Shown piece by piece: positions 1 through 13,166 of a stretch of 64,000 nucleotides of DNA (the stretch's first letter is position 1; each line of letters opens with the position of its first letter). The stretch lies in contig NC_080048.1 in the NCBI RefSeq assembly GCF_026212465.1, positions 37,600,375-37,664,374 on the forward strand, read 5' to 3'. The notes under the pieces are model-generated. The model did no database searches and was not told the DNA's origin. It saw only the letters and a list, made by a program, of their open reading frames with translations. Source of the stretch: Amaranthus tricolor (Eukaryota; Streptophyta; Magnoliopsida; Caryophyllales; Amaranthaceae). The position numbers and the translations under genes are program-made.

Positions 1-292
1 ATAACAATTTTGGAGATTAAAGAAAGGAAGGGAAGGGAAGGGGAAGGGGAAAGGGAAGGGAAAGGAAGAAAAATGGAAGAAAAGTAACTCTTGTTTCTTT
101 AGATGAGAAGGGAAGGAAAAGAAAGGGAGATGAGAGTTTTCCCTCCAAATCTTTTCATTGAGACCTTAACAAAAATTATTCATCTTTATCTCTTCAAATC
201 ACTTCCCTTCCATTTTATTATCAAAACAAGGGGTCCTTTATCCCTCCAAATCCCTCTCCTTTTCCCTTCATTTGTTCCATCAAAACACACAC
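1..292. mobile_element. Tourist-like MITE, copy 1 (cut by window edge)
   Basis: GGAAGGG-rich left half and CCTTCC/CCCTCC-rich right half, with the middle phrases 'CTCTTGTTT', 'ATCTTTTCA' and 'TTATTCATC' shared with the copies at 10081, 25400 and 25706. The right terminus is CAAAACACACAC. The left terminus (CTATGTTTGG in other copies) lies just outside the window. It sits in the last visible intron of the ELL-like gene. Confidence 0.7.
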
Positions 293-861
293 TAGAGAAC
301 AAAGTCTTAAAGATAGCAAGTGCAACTATTCATCTCAACATATAGGGTAAAAGTAAAAATAACTAGGTAGGCGTGATTGACTGCTACTACTCATCTATGA
401 TATAAGGCAAAAATAAATGCAAGTAACAAGGTAGTTGCAGGAGTAGGGAACCCGTGTCCCATGTCCGTATTCGTTTTGAATCATGTCAACACGGATAAGA
501 AGGCCACATGGGTCGTGTCTGGATAACAGCTTTTACGTTCATTTCTAATGTTTACACTTTCACTATATTTCTCTGTTACTAAATTGTTTCTTTCACGCTT
601 CTCTACCTTTTCAATATTTCTTCGGTTTTTTTCCCTGTCCCGTACTCACACACTAATAAAATTCATTAATGAGTTAGGCCAATTACCTAGACAAGGCAAT
701 CTATGAAAAGCAGCACACAAATTTAGCATTCTGGTTTGCAATTATAACCAAATATTAATTTCAATAATCACATTAACATTCTCTTCAATAAAATATTTGG
801 TTTTTTTCAAAAGAAAGAGTCCAACAACTCTAAGCAATGCACACAAATCACAAATGCATAC

Positions 862-3800
862 CATTCCACACTGATTAAAGCTTTCTCTCAGCCGTGCCCA
901 AATCTCATAATATCTTTTTGTATCTCTATCCTTAGCACTCTCAAGGTCCATTCCAAGCTTCTGAAATTCATTCCTTCAAAAACACACAAGATCAAGATTA
1001 AAAGGGGGAAAACCTTTTTAACATTTAACATGCAACCGGAAATATGACAAAGAAAAAACACACATTTGCTTTACAGGGAAAGAAAATTGTTGGGATTGAA
1101 TAATAGCAAGGCACCATACCTATAGCTCTCCAAGATCTTTTTCAATGAGCAGTAATTTTCGTACTTTTTAAGGAATTCTTGCACATATTCTTTATACCTA
1201 AAGACACCATATAGGTGGGGCATCAGTGAAGAAATTCTACAACACCAAAATGGCATAGAGCACCACAAAACCATATAAAAAGCATACCATTCATTAAAAA
1301 AAGTATAGAAAGTACTTACTGAGAGAAACTTTTGATAGGTTCTTTAAGCTCTGGCTCTGCTTTGTCATACTTTGAGTACAAAGTATCATCATATGCAGGA
1401 GATACACTCCTTTTGCACTTATCTTTATGACCTTGAATATTGGAAACATCTTTACGTTTGTTGTCATTAGCATTTTTCAATGTGTTAGATTTCTTGGACT
1501 TCTTTCCCTTTCCCTTGCGTGAACCAATTCCTTGCCTGGAGTCTTGATGTTGTGAGCTGACAAGAGACCTTTTTTGTGTTTTTCCATAATCTTTGGCATC
1601 AGTCCCCTGATTAGCAACAGCGTCATTATTCACCAATCTACTATGATCTGCTGGTTTGTTATGCAGGGATCCAACTTCAGCATGACCACTCCTTGACTGT
1701 TCCATTTGAGATTGCTGGTCCCCACGAAGAAGAGAGCTACCATCTGCATGAGGCTCTGAAGAACCTCTTCTTGATGAACTTTCATTATTATTTGGAGCTA
1801 TTTTATCATTAAGGGGTGTAGTGTTCCCAGAATCGGCAGTTGGCTTGCTCATGGATTTACCTTTCAGCTCTGCAATCCGAGAACCTGAAATGCCTAATTT
1901 CGTCTCTGACTGCATCAATGAGTCTACTCTCTGCCTTTTAGCCCCATCTGGTTCCTCAGGCAAGGGCTCACAAAGTTCACCCAGCTCCATGTTCGAAAGT
2001 TCTATTTGAAGTCTTCTCTTGTCAGCGGGAGACCTATCAATAACAGCCTTGCCACTATTCTTCGATGAAGACTTTCCATTCCATGAAGTTCCTAGTAAAT
2101 GAGACTTTCTATCTCGTTCATTATACTTTCTATAATGGGACTCAGGATTTGATAAATGTGTCTGAGCAAGAGGATTGTCTTTGACCTTACCCATTGCTTT
2201 TGCATTTGAACTATCCTCTTCATCTCGAACCTTTTGAAAACCCTTGTTTACATGTTTCATAGACCATTCTTGTGTATAAACATTTGTCTCTGAGAGTTTT
2301 AGATCTACCCCCAATTTTGGAGGGTTCTTGAAAACTTTGTCTGAAGGTTCAACATTATTATAGAGATGTGCAGCAAGCCTTCGATCTGACTGCAGAGACT
2401 CCACAGCAGATTTACCCAAGATATTAGTCTGTAAATACGGATGTGCAGTCACATCATCATGCTTGTTAAGCTGATCCGACACTTTAATAGTATAGTTCTC
2501 ACGATTGTCTTCATTGACTATACAAGCCAAGCTTTTTGGCGAACTCCCAAAGATATAGGACGTATGACTAGAAGGTACTGACTGAGCAGCATTTGATTTA
2601 AATCTTTTGGCACGGTCAGCATTATGCTCAAATTGTATGTCTTTGGATCTTCTTTTAGACTTAGTAACAGACTTAGCAAATTTATGTTCATATTCAAATT
2701 CATCTTCCAAGTCCACTTGCACATTAACATTTGTCTCATTACATGGTTGATTTTGATAATGATCAGATGACAAGGTTATCAATTTCTCAGTAGCTATACT
2801 AAGCTTATGAGGGGTCACTTGCTGAGTTTCATTATCATCAAGAATATCGATATCAACATCCTCAGATGCATAGCCATTTTGATCTCCAGTTCTTTTATCT
2901 TGTTGGGGCATAGATTCAGGCATACTCCATGAAACGGATGCTTTAGATAACCCATGTTCAGTTTCTTGCAACTTTTCAAGTTCTTTCTCACCATTGCTCA
3001 TTATATCAACATCCACAGCAGATGCTTCTTTGCTGTCGGAAGAAGAATCATCACCATTACTATCACTGCTACTAGCACTTCCAGTTCTTGTTGGGCTCAT
3101 GCTTCTGCTTCTACTTTGGCTTGGACTATTGATGCCATTGTCACTACTGTCACTATCGGTATCAGTGTCACTGCTGTCATTAGATCTGGGTGTTTGCCCT
3201 CCACTGTGCTCAGGGTGGTTTTTATCGTCAAAAAGAGCAGGGTTATGCAGTGAGGCACCGTATTTTTCGACCATATTTGACTCCTTGTCAAATTTCTGCA
3301 CATGTTTCTCCAATTCCTCATCTGGGGATTTCCCTGTGTATCCTGAATCTGGAGCTTGTAATTCACCATGGTTGTCTTCATGAATAAGCTGCTTCTGGTT
3401 ATGGTCTTCAGGACAACTGATACATAGGAAAAATGAGAAAAGGAATGATGACTCCAACCAGTTATATCTAAAATGTGCATTCTGCAATTATTTTACTGAC
3501 TAGTAAACATGGCAACAAAATGTATAACCAAGACCATTACAATTAATCTTCTTAACTAGCGTCATTTTCTTTTAATGCTCATAACGACTGCAGGAAGCAA
3601 TTTAGAAATTTAGAATAATATCTAAACAGAAACAGACCACATCAGAATCAACAACTTCAAAGCCACATGCAATTGGCTACATGAACCAAAACATATTAAC
3701 GTGAAAGATCGGTATTAATAAATAATATATACTTTATTGGCTTTATCTAATACTTCCTATGGATTTAATTAGTTGCTACACTTATTTTCACGTTATTCAA

Positions 3801-6800
3801 TGCACTATTTTGACCCTTTATATTTTTAGTTGTGTATTTTTTTTAACACAGGGACATCCAACAAGATATGACTCATAGAATTAAGAGTGGATGACAAAAA
3901 TGGAGAGAAGGTACTAGGTATTATGTGATCGAGGTGTGCCTCTAAAGCTACTATATTGATCAAGGTGTGGCAAAAATAGACGACCATTGAATATGTATCC
4001 GACCCCAAACTTTTGGGATTAAGGCTCTAGCATTATTGTTAATTATTAAATTAACATTAAAAAAATATAGATCAAGGCATATTAAACAAGATTTGACTTG
4101 ACATGTTTTTGTTATACATGAAGAACAAGTAAAACAACATTGCGTGATGAATAATAGTTACCATGCAAGTGTAACAATTTGCATCTTGATCAATATTAGT
4201 TCTTGTGAAAAATCAAGTCCAGATACTTGTACCACTTACTAAGAGAAACTATTTCATATATAACTTTACAACACCTCAGGTGCGATCCCTTGTGCCAAAA
4301 AAAGCATTTCTATGCTTTGTCCTATTTTGACTTAGTCTAAACCTTTTAAATTTTAATGCTTGTCTTCACATTTCTAATTTAGCATTGACCTCATCTCTAG
4401 TTTCGTCTACAAATATAATGTCATTAGCAAACATGTGCCATATAACTTTTCCCTTTAGGGGCAGAGGAAGATTATGAGGGACGCGGTCAATTGACCCCAC
4501 ATCGAGTTCAAATTTTCTCCATAAATTTGTACAAACTTTAATATATTTTAAAAGTATATTTATTTAGGAATGTGGTCCAAAATTAAAAAATTAAACAGAG
4601 TTAACTAAAAATATTCCAATTCAAAATAACACCGTGTCAAGAAAAATTATCAGAAAAAAAAAATAAATAAATAAATTGGACTTCTGCTAGTTTGTTGTTA
4701 TTTTATTCAGCAGTGGATCTTAAGCATTTTTTATAAGGCGAACAACTTAATAAAAAATTTCAATAATTTAAAAATCCTCGGGGAGGGAGCTGAATAAGAA
4801 TTTAAATAAATAATAACTTAAGGGCGATCTTCCCCGGCAGGCCATAAAGAATGTTCTACCATAGATTAAATCTTTATATAATAAATTTTGAAATATAGTT
4901 AATTGTTTTATATTGTAAAATTATATTTTTTCGGCAACATTGAATTTAAAGTTAACTTTTTACTTTGACTTGGACTTTGGCTTTTTTGATCCCATTTGAT
5001 ATAAAATCTAGATCAGCCACTATTTTCCTTGCGCATATGTCCCTTTGGTTTTTTACAAATAGAAATAGCTCACACTTTCGTTTCATATTGTAGCAAAATC
5101 AAAGGGAAGGAAGGAGTGCAAACATAAATTGACTCAAAGAAAAACTTCAATCAATCGTGATTAGAAAATCTTCGATCCCCCCTCCACATGTCATAACATT
5201 GGATTGTATTTCCTCATACATATCTTTTATTATAATGATATAGTTTTGCAGTACACCTTGCTTTTCCTCATACTAAAGTATTTTTCATAGTACAACATCA
5301 AAAATCATGTGTAGATCCGCTTTCTTCTTTACTCTCTATAATTAGGAAATCCTCAATCCCTTAGCCATTTGATTCTTTTTTCCTTAAATTTTATTTTATG
5401 CAAGATTGAATACATACCAACATCGAGGACTAAAATTTGGTATTGGGTGACTAGATATTCACCAATTATGACCTTAAGGAAGTCTCACTTATCATTTTCC
5501 CTAATCAAGAAACAATCAATTTGAGTTACAGTTCCATAAATTACAAAAGTGTTCTCATGGTTTCATATCATGTGCTAAATACTAACGAATCATATGCTTA
5601 TGCATGGTTATGGTCATGGTCAACAGCCAGTGTCCCGCACAAAGTTAAGGTCCGGGGAACTCATATGCTTATGCAAAATACAAAAATACATTGTCCCTCC
5701 ATGTTCTCTAAATCTCTTAAGGTCATTGGTGCCTTCCCAAAATAATTGTTCAGATCCCTACCAATAAAAAAATTTTCTAATATTCAAATACTTTAAATTA
5801 CAGCATCCAACTCCTCCAAAAATAAGTGCTTTTTCAGGCGCATATACACCAGCAACATTAAATATTTCTCTTCCATACAGAAATTTCATCTTTGAAGTTC
5901 TATAATTTATTCTACACAGCTCTAACGAGCCTAGGCACTCAAACATCATAATAACGGCTCCAATTCTCTTATTTATACGAAGTTAGCCTATTTTCCTCTT
6001 CATTTGTTTAATTAGTTCTCTGCACTAGTCCAATTTGTCTCCTGAATGCAAAAATTATAATCCAAATTTTGTAACATCTACCAAGTCTAAGTACTTCTCT
6101 AAAGGAGTTCCTAAATTCCAAGATGTCAATCTTAGCTTTAAACTCAATAATCTTAGCTTTAAACTCTTTAGTCTCTTATCACTACAACTTAATAATCTTT
6201 ACTCGTTTGATACCACATTAGGAGATGTGATGTGTCCCTTGCAGGGAGTGACATAGAAATTCTTGCATCTTTAGCACTACTCAAGAGTTGAGTCCGAGAA
6301 GTAAAGCGTGAAGCCTTTGCTTATTTGACTCCATCGAGCGAAGAGGTGTTGCACTTTTAAGCGATGACCTACATAATTATAACTATACTGAGGTCCGATA
6401 AATGTTGCATGTTTCTGAGCAAGGGGCTCTACCACATTAATTTAAATTCGGCTCGTGTCATAAGATGGAACGATATTTTATGCAAGTTATCATAAACCTA
6501 TTGAAATCCTTTTCCTTTATTCAAACTTGGGACCAGCAGTGAATGGCGGAGCTACAATGAAACATTAGAAGCTGGGGTGGTGATAGTAAAAAATTAAAAG
6601 GCATCATTCTTTATCAAGAAACACTGGTAGATAAATCAGTCAAATCTAGAAACAAACCATCATTATACATTAACAGGTAAGGATAAAAACTCTCCTAATA
6701 CATGAATAAACTAATCAGCATCATCATCATCATCATCATTCATCATACCAGTCTTCGATCACTGGTTGAGCTAAACATAAGTATGTTTGAGCCATCAATG

Positions 6801-9800
6801 CAAGGGGAAATTTGTAGAGTACATTTAGAAAAAAATAAGTTTAATTAATTCAATAATTTAATATCAATAAAAGTTGAAAAATAATCCTAACCTCTTCATA
6901 GTCTCCAGCTCCACCCCTGACTTCAAAATATATCTTCCAGAAGGTTCATAAGTAGTAATCTAGTACAGAAGTAAGAACAGCTCATCAGAAAACATCAATC
7001 AAAAAAGCTCCTAAATAAACACAGTTATACCATACTCACTTTCTTAAGGATGGGTTCAATTTTGTGGGCAGAAGCTGATGCCCCAACAGCTTTTTCCAAT
7101 GCCTAAACATAAACAGAAACACAAAAAAATCCCTATTAATTCTAATCAAAGAGAGTGAACAAGGGAAAACATCTTCTCAACCAGAAAAACATGCCAGACT
7201 CCAGGTAGTACTAAACCTTCAGAAGAAAGTGCAAGTGTTATCTACCTTTAAGCTCATTCCTTTAGGATTCTTCTTCAATATTGTTATAAGTGAGTTTTGG
7301 AGATCCGGTATGTCAGTTACTTGATCATTCTTGAGCATTGCTGCTTCTAGCATCCCGGCAGAAACTTGGGCAGAAAAGTCTTTCTTAGAGTTAACAAAAT
7401 TGTCTTTTGCCCTCGCTTGGATAGGTGTAGGATTATCTGCAACAGTTTGACTTTCTGTAACATCACCCCTTAGGGAAGCAGATGCACAAGAAACAGGCTG
7501 GTTCTTGAGTGATGTCAGAGGTGATGTTGAACCCCTTGCCTTTGCAGTAGTTAACTTCACAGGTGCAGGTTGGCTGGCGACTAGAACATCAAAAAGTACA
7601 AAAGTAATATTAGAAAACAGGAAAGAACAAGGAAGATAGTGGTCAACAATCTAGTAGCTTACCTTGCAATGGCTCAAAAAATCTATTGTTGTTTGTTTTT
7701 AACTTCCATAGATTAGCTACAAAAACAATTAGATCAGTTATATCAGCATTATGATAATAAATTATAGTTTTTAAAATTGTAAGTCCATGATGATATTTCT
7801 ACCCAAAAGATTCTTATAAGTATTATTCAACATCACCCCCCAATACCCCAAGCTAAAAAAGATGATGAGAAGGGAGAGGGCAAGTAATAGATTCAGACTT
7901 ATTCTTTAGACATTGTAATAAAAAAGAGCTCGCAAAATACAATTTTGGTAACACAAACATTACTTCAATAGAGTCTCATCGCTATATCCTACAGTTAGAG
8001 AAGGAGAAAAAGTACAATCTGAAGTTAATTTATGTCAATATTCTAACATGTGACTAACTTTGGTCCTAACGGACTAGATCATGTTTCTTCTCATTTTATT
8101 TAGCCTTTCTTTGGCATCAGGAGGAAGGGGGCATGAAATATGAATTTGCATATAACTCACCGTCCATAGCAGCTGATTTTTGCATTTGACTCTTCAATGA
8201 AGGATTGCATCTGTCCAAGACTATAGCCCTGTAAAAAATACAACCTAAATAAATTACTCAATGATCATTAAGAAAATCATCACTTGAAACGACAAAAGAA
8301 TAACACATCAATTTTTATTTTTTTTACATTACGCATCAAGCACTATCTTTATGCTTATGTAACAACACAGAACCATTCCAGTTATGTGTCATGACAAAAA
8401 TATGCCACCCAGTAATAATCCCTCTCAAATGTACATCATGATTAACATCATCCAACCCCTCTAGTAGCCCCAAATACATAACAGCAGTGCTGTCTTTCCA
8501 GTAAACAGATTAGTTAATAAAGGATCCACCATAAGCATTTCAACAGATCAATAAACTAGCAAACCCAGTAAATAACTCAACTCAGAAAATAGAACAGCTA
8601 AACAGGGAAGATGGTAGGTGGAGATAGAAAATCTTAGCATTCAGTAGAATTGACAAGACGATCAACATTGTCAAACAGAAGCATAAATCACACATTTATT
8701 CAGGCAGAAACACAATTGCACAAGTGACAAGCACCCCAAAAAATGTTCATAATTAAGTCTGAAACAAGGAACGAGATTCACACTTAAAATGGAGTTCCTA
8801 AAAACTTAAGGCTACTAAGAACAAAGAAGTGCCTTACACGAGCTTGATAATGCCTTCTAAAGATAAAAGAGTGTATAAATAATCATGTTAGAGAACATCA
8901 AATCAGTTGCACAACATTTTTTGAGAACATATCAGATGGAAAGATACGTATCACACTGTATTTTCTCTTGTAAAAGATACGTATCAAATCAGTTGCACAA
9001 CATTTCATTCTCGCTAATATCCACAATCCACATCACTTCCTTTAATTCTTATTCACGCATTTTCTCTTACGTTGTCACCCTTTTAAACCTATCTACACAA
9101 TTTTAATGTTCCCATCATTTTCTTAATATTTATGCAATTGTGTGCTTGACAAAGACAAGGGGTAGTACATTATACGTGTATGCATATCTATATATCTATA
9201 GATACAGATGTAGACACGTGATTGTTTGTTAGAGTGAAACTATACATACATACGCACTCATATACACTTCTAGTTCTATATATGCATATTTAGATAGTAC
9301 TTCAATGTATTCCAATGAATAACATACTTGCGTGATTTTTGTTTTTGCTCATATTTTTCAGTTCTCTCCTTGACTTGCTTCTGAGTGGACTCGTCTAAGA
9401 CACGCTGCACGTTCAGCTTGCGCCATGCAGTCCCAGATTCAACAAGTAAACCATTACCGTCTTCCCCACTCCGACATTCTTCGTAAATGTCACAAAGGGC
9501 ATTCATTTCAGGCGCCCATGTAAATCGATATTCCTTACCACCCACATCAATAACCTGAGAGAAAATAACAGAGTTTAAACAATATAAGCTAGTGTTTAAT
9601 TCCTAGACAACAACAGGATAAATTGTATACCAAAAATCCAAAATGATCATAAACAATTAGATGAAATGGAACTGCAGTATCTTAAATTTTCCGTATACCA
9701 ATTCCCCCTTTCAACACTTAATTTTAATTTTGATGGGTTAGTATATTGAAAAAAAAGTTCCTTGAAACAGGAGCATATTGAATCCTCTTGAACTTCCAAC

Positions 9801-10983
9801 CTTCGACTAAAGACTTAACTAAAGTCAAGTGAATAATGAGGTCTCAAGAATCTCGCCGAAAGATGCCTACTTGCTTACCTAATTTCTGGCGCCCTTAATT
9901 TTTCACCATAGTTTCACCCAATGTAACGGATACACGAAACGTTAATTTAGAGTTTGGAGAACGAAGAAATCAGGGTCCTTTTAATATAATATTTCATTTT
10001 TTATTTAGTTTTAAATTGTTTTTTCTTATTAGAAAATTAGTGTGGAGATCGGCCTACCTAGTTTCCAAAACCTTTATTTGCACTATGTTTGGATAGTGTC
10101 TTTTGAAAGAAAAGGAAAGGAAGGGAAAGGAAGGAAAGAGAAATGAAAGCAAATGAACTCTTATTTGTTTAGGAGGGGACGGGAAAGAAGGGAGATAAGG
10201 TTTTCCTTCAAATCTTTTCAAATCCCTTCCCTCCCATTCACTTCCATTTTGTTATCCAAATAAGGGATCCTTCATCCCTCAAATCCCTTCCCTTCCTTTC
10301 CCTCTATCTCCTTCCATCCAAACACACTCTTAAGAGTTTTGAAAACTAAGGTTCTTAAACAGAATTCAATAGGAAGTTTTTCACCACTGGTTCCAACTAA
10401 ATTATTCCAATTTATTTCGTGATTAACGCAAGCAAAACTACTGAATTTCGAAAAGTAAATAACACATTTCTGTTGTTATCATGAAAGAAAAATAAAATGC
10501 AACCAAATAAATGGATAATTTCATAGACAAAATGTCGATACTCAAAATATTATTAACATTCCAAATTCCAAATTCAAATAAACGACACGTTTATTCAAAT
10601 TACATTAAACAGCCAGAAAAGATAGATAAACTTACATTGGCCGAAGAATTAGTAGGGTTAGAATCGAATTTAATACGAGCAGCACCGCCTTGAGACTCAA
10701 TACGTTTGATCTCATCTACTAGATTAGGAGCCAGACGGATGATGGCCACGCAAGAGAGAGAATCACCGGATATGAGACTGAAGGATTCATCAGGTTGAGA
10801 AGAGGATGTCGCCAGGAAAGGTGTCGCCGGCGAGGGTTTATGCAAGGTGATAGAACGTCGACTGCCGGGGATAGATGGTGGTCGGTGAAGTGGCGGCGGA
10901 GGTGGGAATGAGTTTCTCTTAGTGAGGGAGCTTCCGCCGCGAGCTCCGCCGCCCCGTCCTAATTTTTGGGACTTCTCGTACAT
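862..10983 (-). CDS. ELL-like RNA polymerase II elongation factor (occludin/ELL domain), 3' end off window
   Basis: Plant member of the group often labelled dentin-sialophosphoprotein-like. Coding exons on the minus strand: 10983-10636, 9554-9328, 8228-8161, 7716-7663, 7580-7246, 7102-7040, 6959-6892, 3416-1320, 1197-1120, 973-862. All have GT-AG borders and matching phases, giving 1,150 residues to the last visible donor; at least one more exon lies beyond position 1. The start is the ATG at 10983, followed by a Gly/Pro-rich head and then the conserved block VIRLAP-like to FDSNP. Residues 1-387 resemble the ELL N-terminal region. Exon 8 (699 aa) is low-complexity, with an acidic Ser/Asp run near residues 465-520 and Lys-rich tracts near its end. 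The last two exons carry the Tyr/Leu-spaced helical pattern of the occludin/ELL C-terminal domain. Family role: suppressing pausing by Pol II in the nucleus. Gene structure is seen; the ELL assignment is inferred from the domain pattern. Confidence 0.8.
3417..6891. other. Large intron 7 of the ELL-like gene
   Basis: 3.5-kb intron with no coding content of its own. It contains a LINE 3' tail (about 3840-4045), an uncertain transposon relic with GTCAATTGACCCC near its left end (about 4455-5025), and an (ATC)n tract at 6719-6742 that looks like the tail of a minus-strand dispersed repeat. The stretch 5030-6500 shows nothing I recognise. Confidence 0.6.
3840..4045 (+). mobile_element. LINE (L1-type) 3' end relic
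   Basis: Decayed reading frames spell fragments of the C-terminal region of plant L1-type LINE ORF2, followed by the characteristic end CTTTTGGGATTAAGGCT (4011-4027). The same tail occurs at 53095-53111. It is antisense to the host gene and broken by stops. Confidence 0.55.
8897..9005. repeat. Short tandem duplication in ELL intron 2
   Basis: A 23-bp block containing AATCAGTTGCACAACATTT occurs at 8897-8919 and again at 8983-9005. A second shared phrase, AGATACGTATCA, lies between them near 8942 and 8976. It is a local duplication of about 86 bp with rearrangement. Confidence 0.7.
10081..10329. mobile_element. Tourist-like MITE, copy 2
   Basis: Termini CACTATGTTTGGATA and (reverse complement) GAGTGTGTTTGGAT; 249 bp, purine-rich left and pyrimidine-rich right halves. 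Followed by TTA; the left flank is TTG, so the 3-bp target duplication is probably mutated. It lies in intron 1 of the ELL-like gene. Confidence 0.75.
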
Positions 10984-12650
10984 ATTTTAATTTTAATAAA
11001 AATAAAATTATGTACTATTGTTTACAGAATTTTCTCTTTCTTCTAAATTTTTGTTTAGAATCGGGTTTGGGGAAATACAAATTGTTATTTGTTAATACGT
11101 TTCGAGATGTATGTAAATTTGAGCAAAAATATTCAATTAAATTATAAAAATATTCATATTGAATATTAAAATATTTATTTATAAAATTTAAATTTTTTAT
11201 ATGAATTTATGTCATAGTGAAATATTTCATATAATTTCATATAGAGTATTACAAATAAGATATACATTTAAATTAGTTTCAAGTAATAATTTTTTATGAT
11301 AAAGTTGAATAAATATAAAGGGTTTGTTATAATTTAATTTGTATCTTTCTACTTTTTTTAAGTATTTAAATTTTTTATATTTATATTAATACTTTTTAAA
11401 TTATTTTTTCTATTCATAAAAGTATTTATTTATTTATTTATTTATTTTTGCTTTTCTTTTTATTAGTTATCTGATTTTACTTTTAAATATTTGTATTTTT
11501 CAATCATCTTTTAATAAAATTTCAAATAAATATAAATGTGACGTTTACAAGGAAATTAACATGTTTTATAATTAAAAGGTCATTTATTTTCCAAAATATG
11601 GAAGTTAGTTAAAATTTGATATGACGAATTATAGAGATTTAGATTTAAGTATGAAGATATTTACACCCTAAGTAAAAATTACTCCACTTAATTTAGTTTA
11701 TTTGCTACTCCTTGATCAAAACTAAGAGTATTTGGGATAAAGTATAACAATCAAATTACTAAAATATATTTATTTCTCCCAATCCATTACTTGCATCAAA
11801 TACAAATTGAGGTTTTTTTAAAAGAAAATACTGGAGTTTGATGATAAATAAAGAGATATAAAATTGTGTGAATGTTATAAAAAAGAGTTGAATTTACATG
11901 AATGAAATTAAAACAATGTTGTACTTTTTTTTTCAAACAAAAAAATAATGCAAAATAATTGTGATGTTTAAAAAAAGTGGGAAAAATTATTTAATCTTTT
12001 ACCTATTTTTCTATAACAATCTCAAATTTTGGTTAAACGTGAATAATTCCAACTATTATTATTGTTTGCTAAGAATACAACAAGATAACTTCTTACCATC
12101 CAATAAGTCAGTTTACATAAAAAGATTAAAGCAATTGCAAAATTAAATTAAACTATAAAAAGTAAAAAATATTAAAGAAAAATCAAGTGAGTTTGTTATT
12201 TTGATTTTGACTTATAATTTTTGATAAGTCATTTTGATTTTTTAAAGCAATTAACCTACAAAAATTGGTCTCATCTAGGCAACAATATTATTGGATAAGT
12301 GACTTTAAAGATGATATTATTCGTGGTTAATCAAAGTTGAGATTATTGTAGAAAAATCAATAACACAAATTCATGTATGACACGATGTTAACGTAAAATG
12401 CGCCTTATACATAAATAAAATCATAAATTCTTGTATGACACGGTCTCATCGTGAGACATGTCGCATACTTGGGTTAATTAGTCTAATATTAGAAACTTTT
12501 AACTTATGAGCTCCTTATTTTGAGGTCTCACCATGTGACAACGTCATACAAAACGAACTTTTAAATAGTCCAATAATAAAAACAAATTATTAACGTCGTT
12601 GTCTCGCTAAGAGACAGTCTTTAAGTAGAATAGGTTGTTAATAAAATAAA
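10984..12650. other. Intergenic spacer between divergent ELL-like and NC2alpha genes
   Basis: Strongly AT-rich and without a supported gene. It includes the presumed minus-strand promoter just above 10983. A (TTTA)n run lies at about 11426-11448. Near 12436-12460 and 12605-12620 there are GTCTCATCGTGAGAC- and GTCTCGCTAAGAGAC-type palindromic fragments resembling MITE relics also seen near 34360, 37715 and 42465. Confidence 0.6.
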
Positions 12651-12969
12651 GGGAAATTATGAATGGTATCCCTGAGATTTGACACTTTATTAATTGTACC
12701 CCTAAGTTTTTTTATTATTAATGGTACCCTCATATTATTAAGCGTCTTAAAACTGTAATCTTTTTAAAAAATTTATGTTCAAAAACATCTAAAACTGTTA
12801 ATTTTATTTTATGTTTTAAATTGAAAAAAAAGAAAAAGAAAAAAAATTAATAGTATTTGACAATTTAGTATGAAAAAAGTTAAAAAAGATTTCGGTCGTA
12901 GAAAGATCAATAATAAGAGGGTACAATTAAAAAAGTGTCAAAACTGAGCAGAATTATCTATAATTTTCC
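12651..12969. mobile_element. Mutator-type MITE with 9-bp target duplication
   Basis: 319-bp element with imperfect terminal inverted repeats: left GGGAAATTATGAATGG, right end (reverse complement) GGAAAATTATAGATAA. The arms share GACACTTTxTTAATTGTACCC. It is flanked on both sides by TAAAATAAA (12642-12650 and 12970-12978), the length expected for Mutator-like insertion. It lies about 85 bp upstream of the NC2alpha leader exon. Confidence 0.85.
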
Positions 12970-12996
12970 TAAAATAAAATTGAGACGAAAGGATTG

Positions 12997-13054
12997 CCCT
13001 TTTCCTTTCCCTTTCACCTTTCCCTTTCCCCTTCCCCTTTCCCGTTCCCGATAC
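12997..13054 (+). promoter_or_regulatory. Pyrimidine-rich core promoter/leader of NC2alpha
   Basis: Run of CCTTTCCC-type pyrimidine repeats directly before the conserved leader exon. A similar tract occurs at 20585-20617 before the second copy of the block. CT-rich tracts are common just around plant transcription starts; no clear TATA box is visible here. Confidence 0.5.
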
Positions 13055-13166
13055 AGTGGTTGTTCAAGGATTTTTCCTTACAGTACACGATTTTCTCTTA
13101 TTCTTTCTCTGCTATTCTGCATGTACTGTCTGCTTCATTGAATCCCCGATCCACCTTTAACTGCAG
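13055..13166 (+). other. Non-coding leader exon of NC2alpha (copy A of duplicated block)
   Basis: Begins AGTGGTTGTTCAAG and ends CTGCAG followed by GTAATA, a good splice donor. It closely matches 20621-20742, which ends in the same CTGCAG donor. No long frame is open through it. The acceptor of this leader intron, before the ATG at 15346, is not certain. Confidence 0.7.

Noticed and set aside
742..861. Extending the ELL-like protein through 742 to the stop
   Set aside because: The coding pattern ends at the donor G|GTATGC (862/861); beyond it the translation is hydrophobic and unlike the family, and the expected continuation lies off-window.
2954..3383. Plus-strand open frames opposite the ELL-like exon 8
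   Set aside because: They are antisense shadows of the Ser/Asp-rich segment; repetitive composition keeps the reverse frames open. No splice or start context.
4455..5025. Complete transposon with AGGGGCAGAGG...GATCAGCCACT ends
   Set aside because: Ends are only loosely inverted and no target duplication is readable; kept as an uncertain relic.
6719..6742. (ATC)n tract as a functional microsatellite in a coding exon
   Set aside because: It is intronic (ELL intron 7) and looks like the tail of a minus-strand dispersed repeat.
12935..13141. Open frame over the CT-rich tract before the NC2alpha leader
   Set aside because: Translation is Pro/Phe/Ser repeats from pyrimidine runs; the homologous tract at 20585 does not keep the frame.
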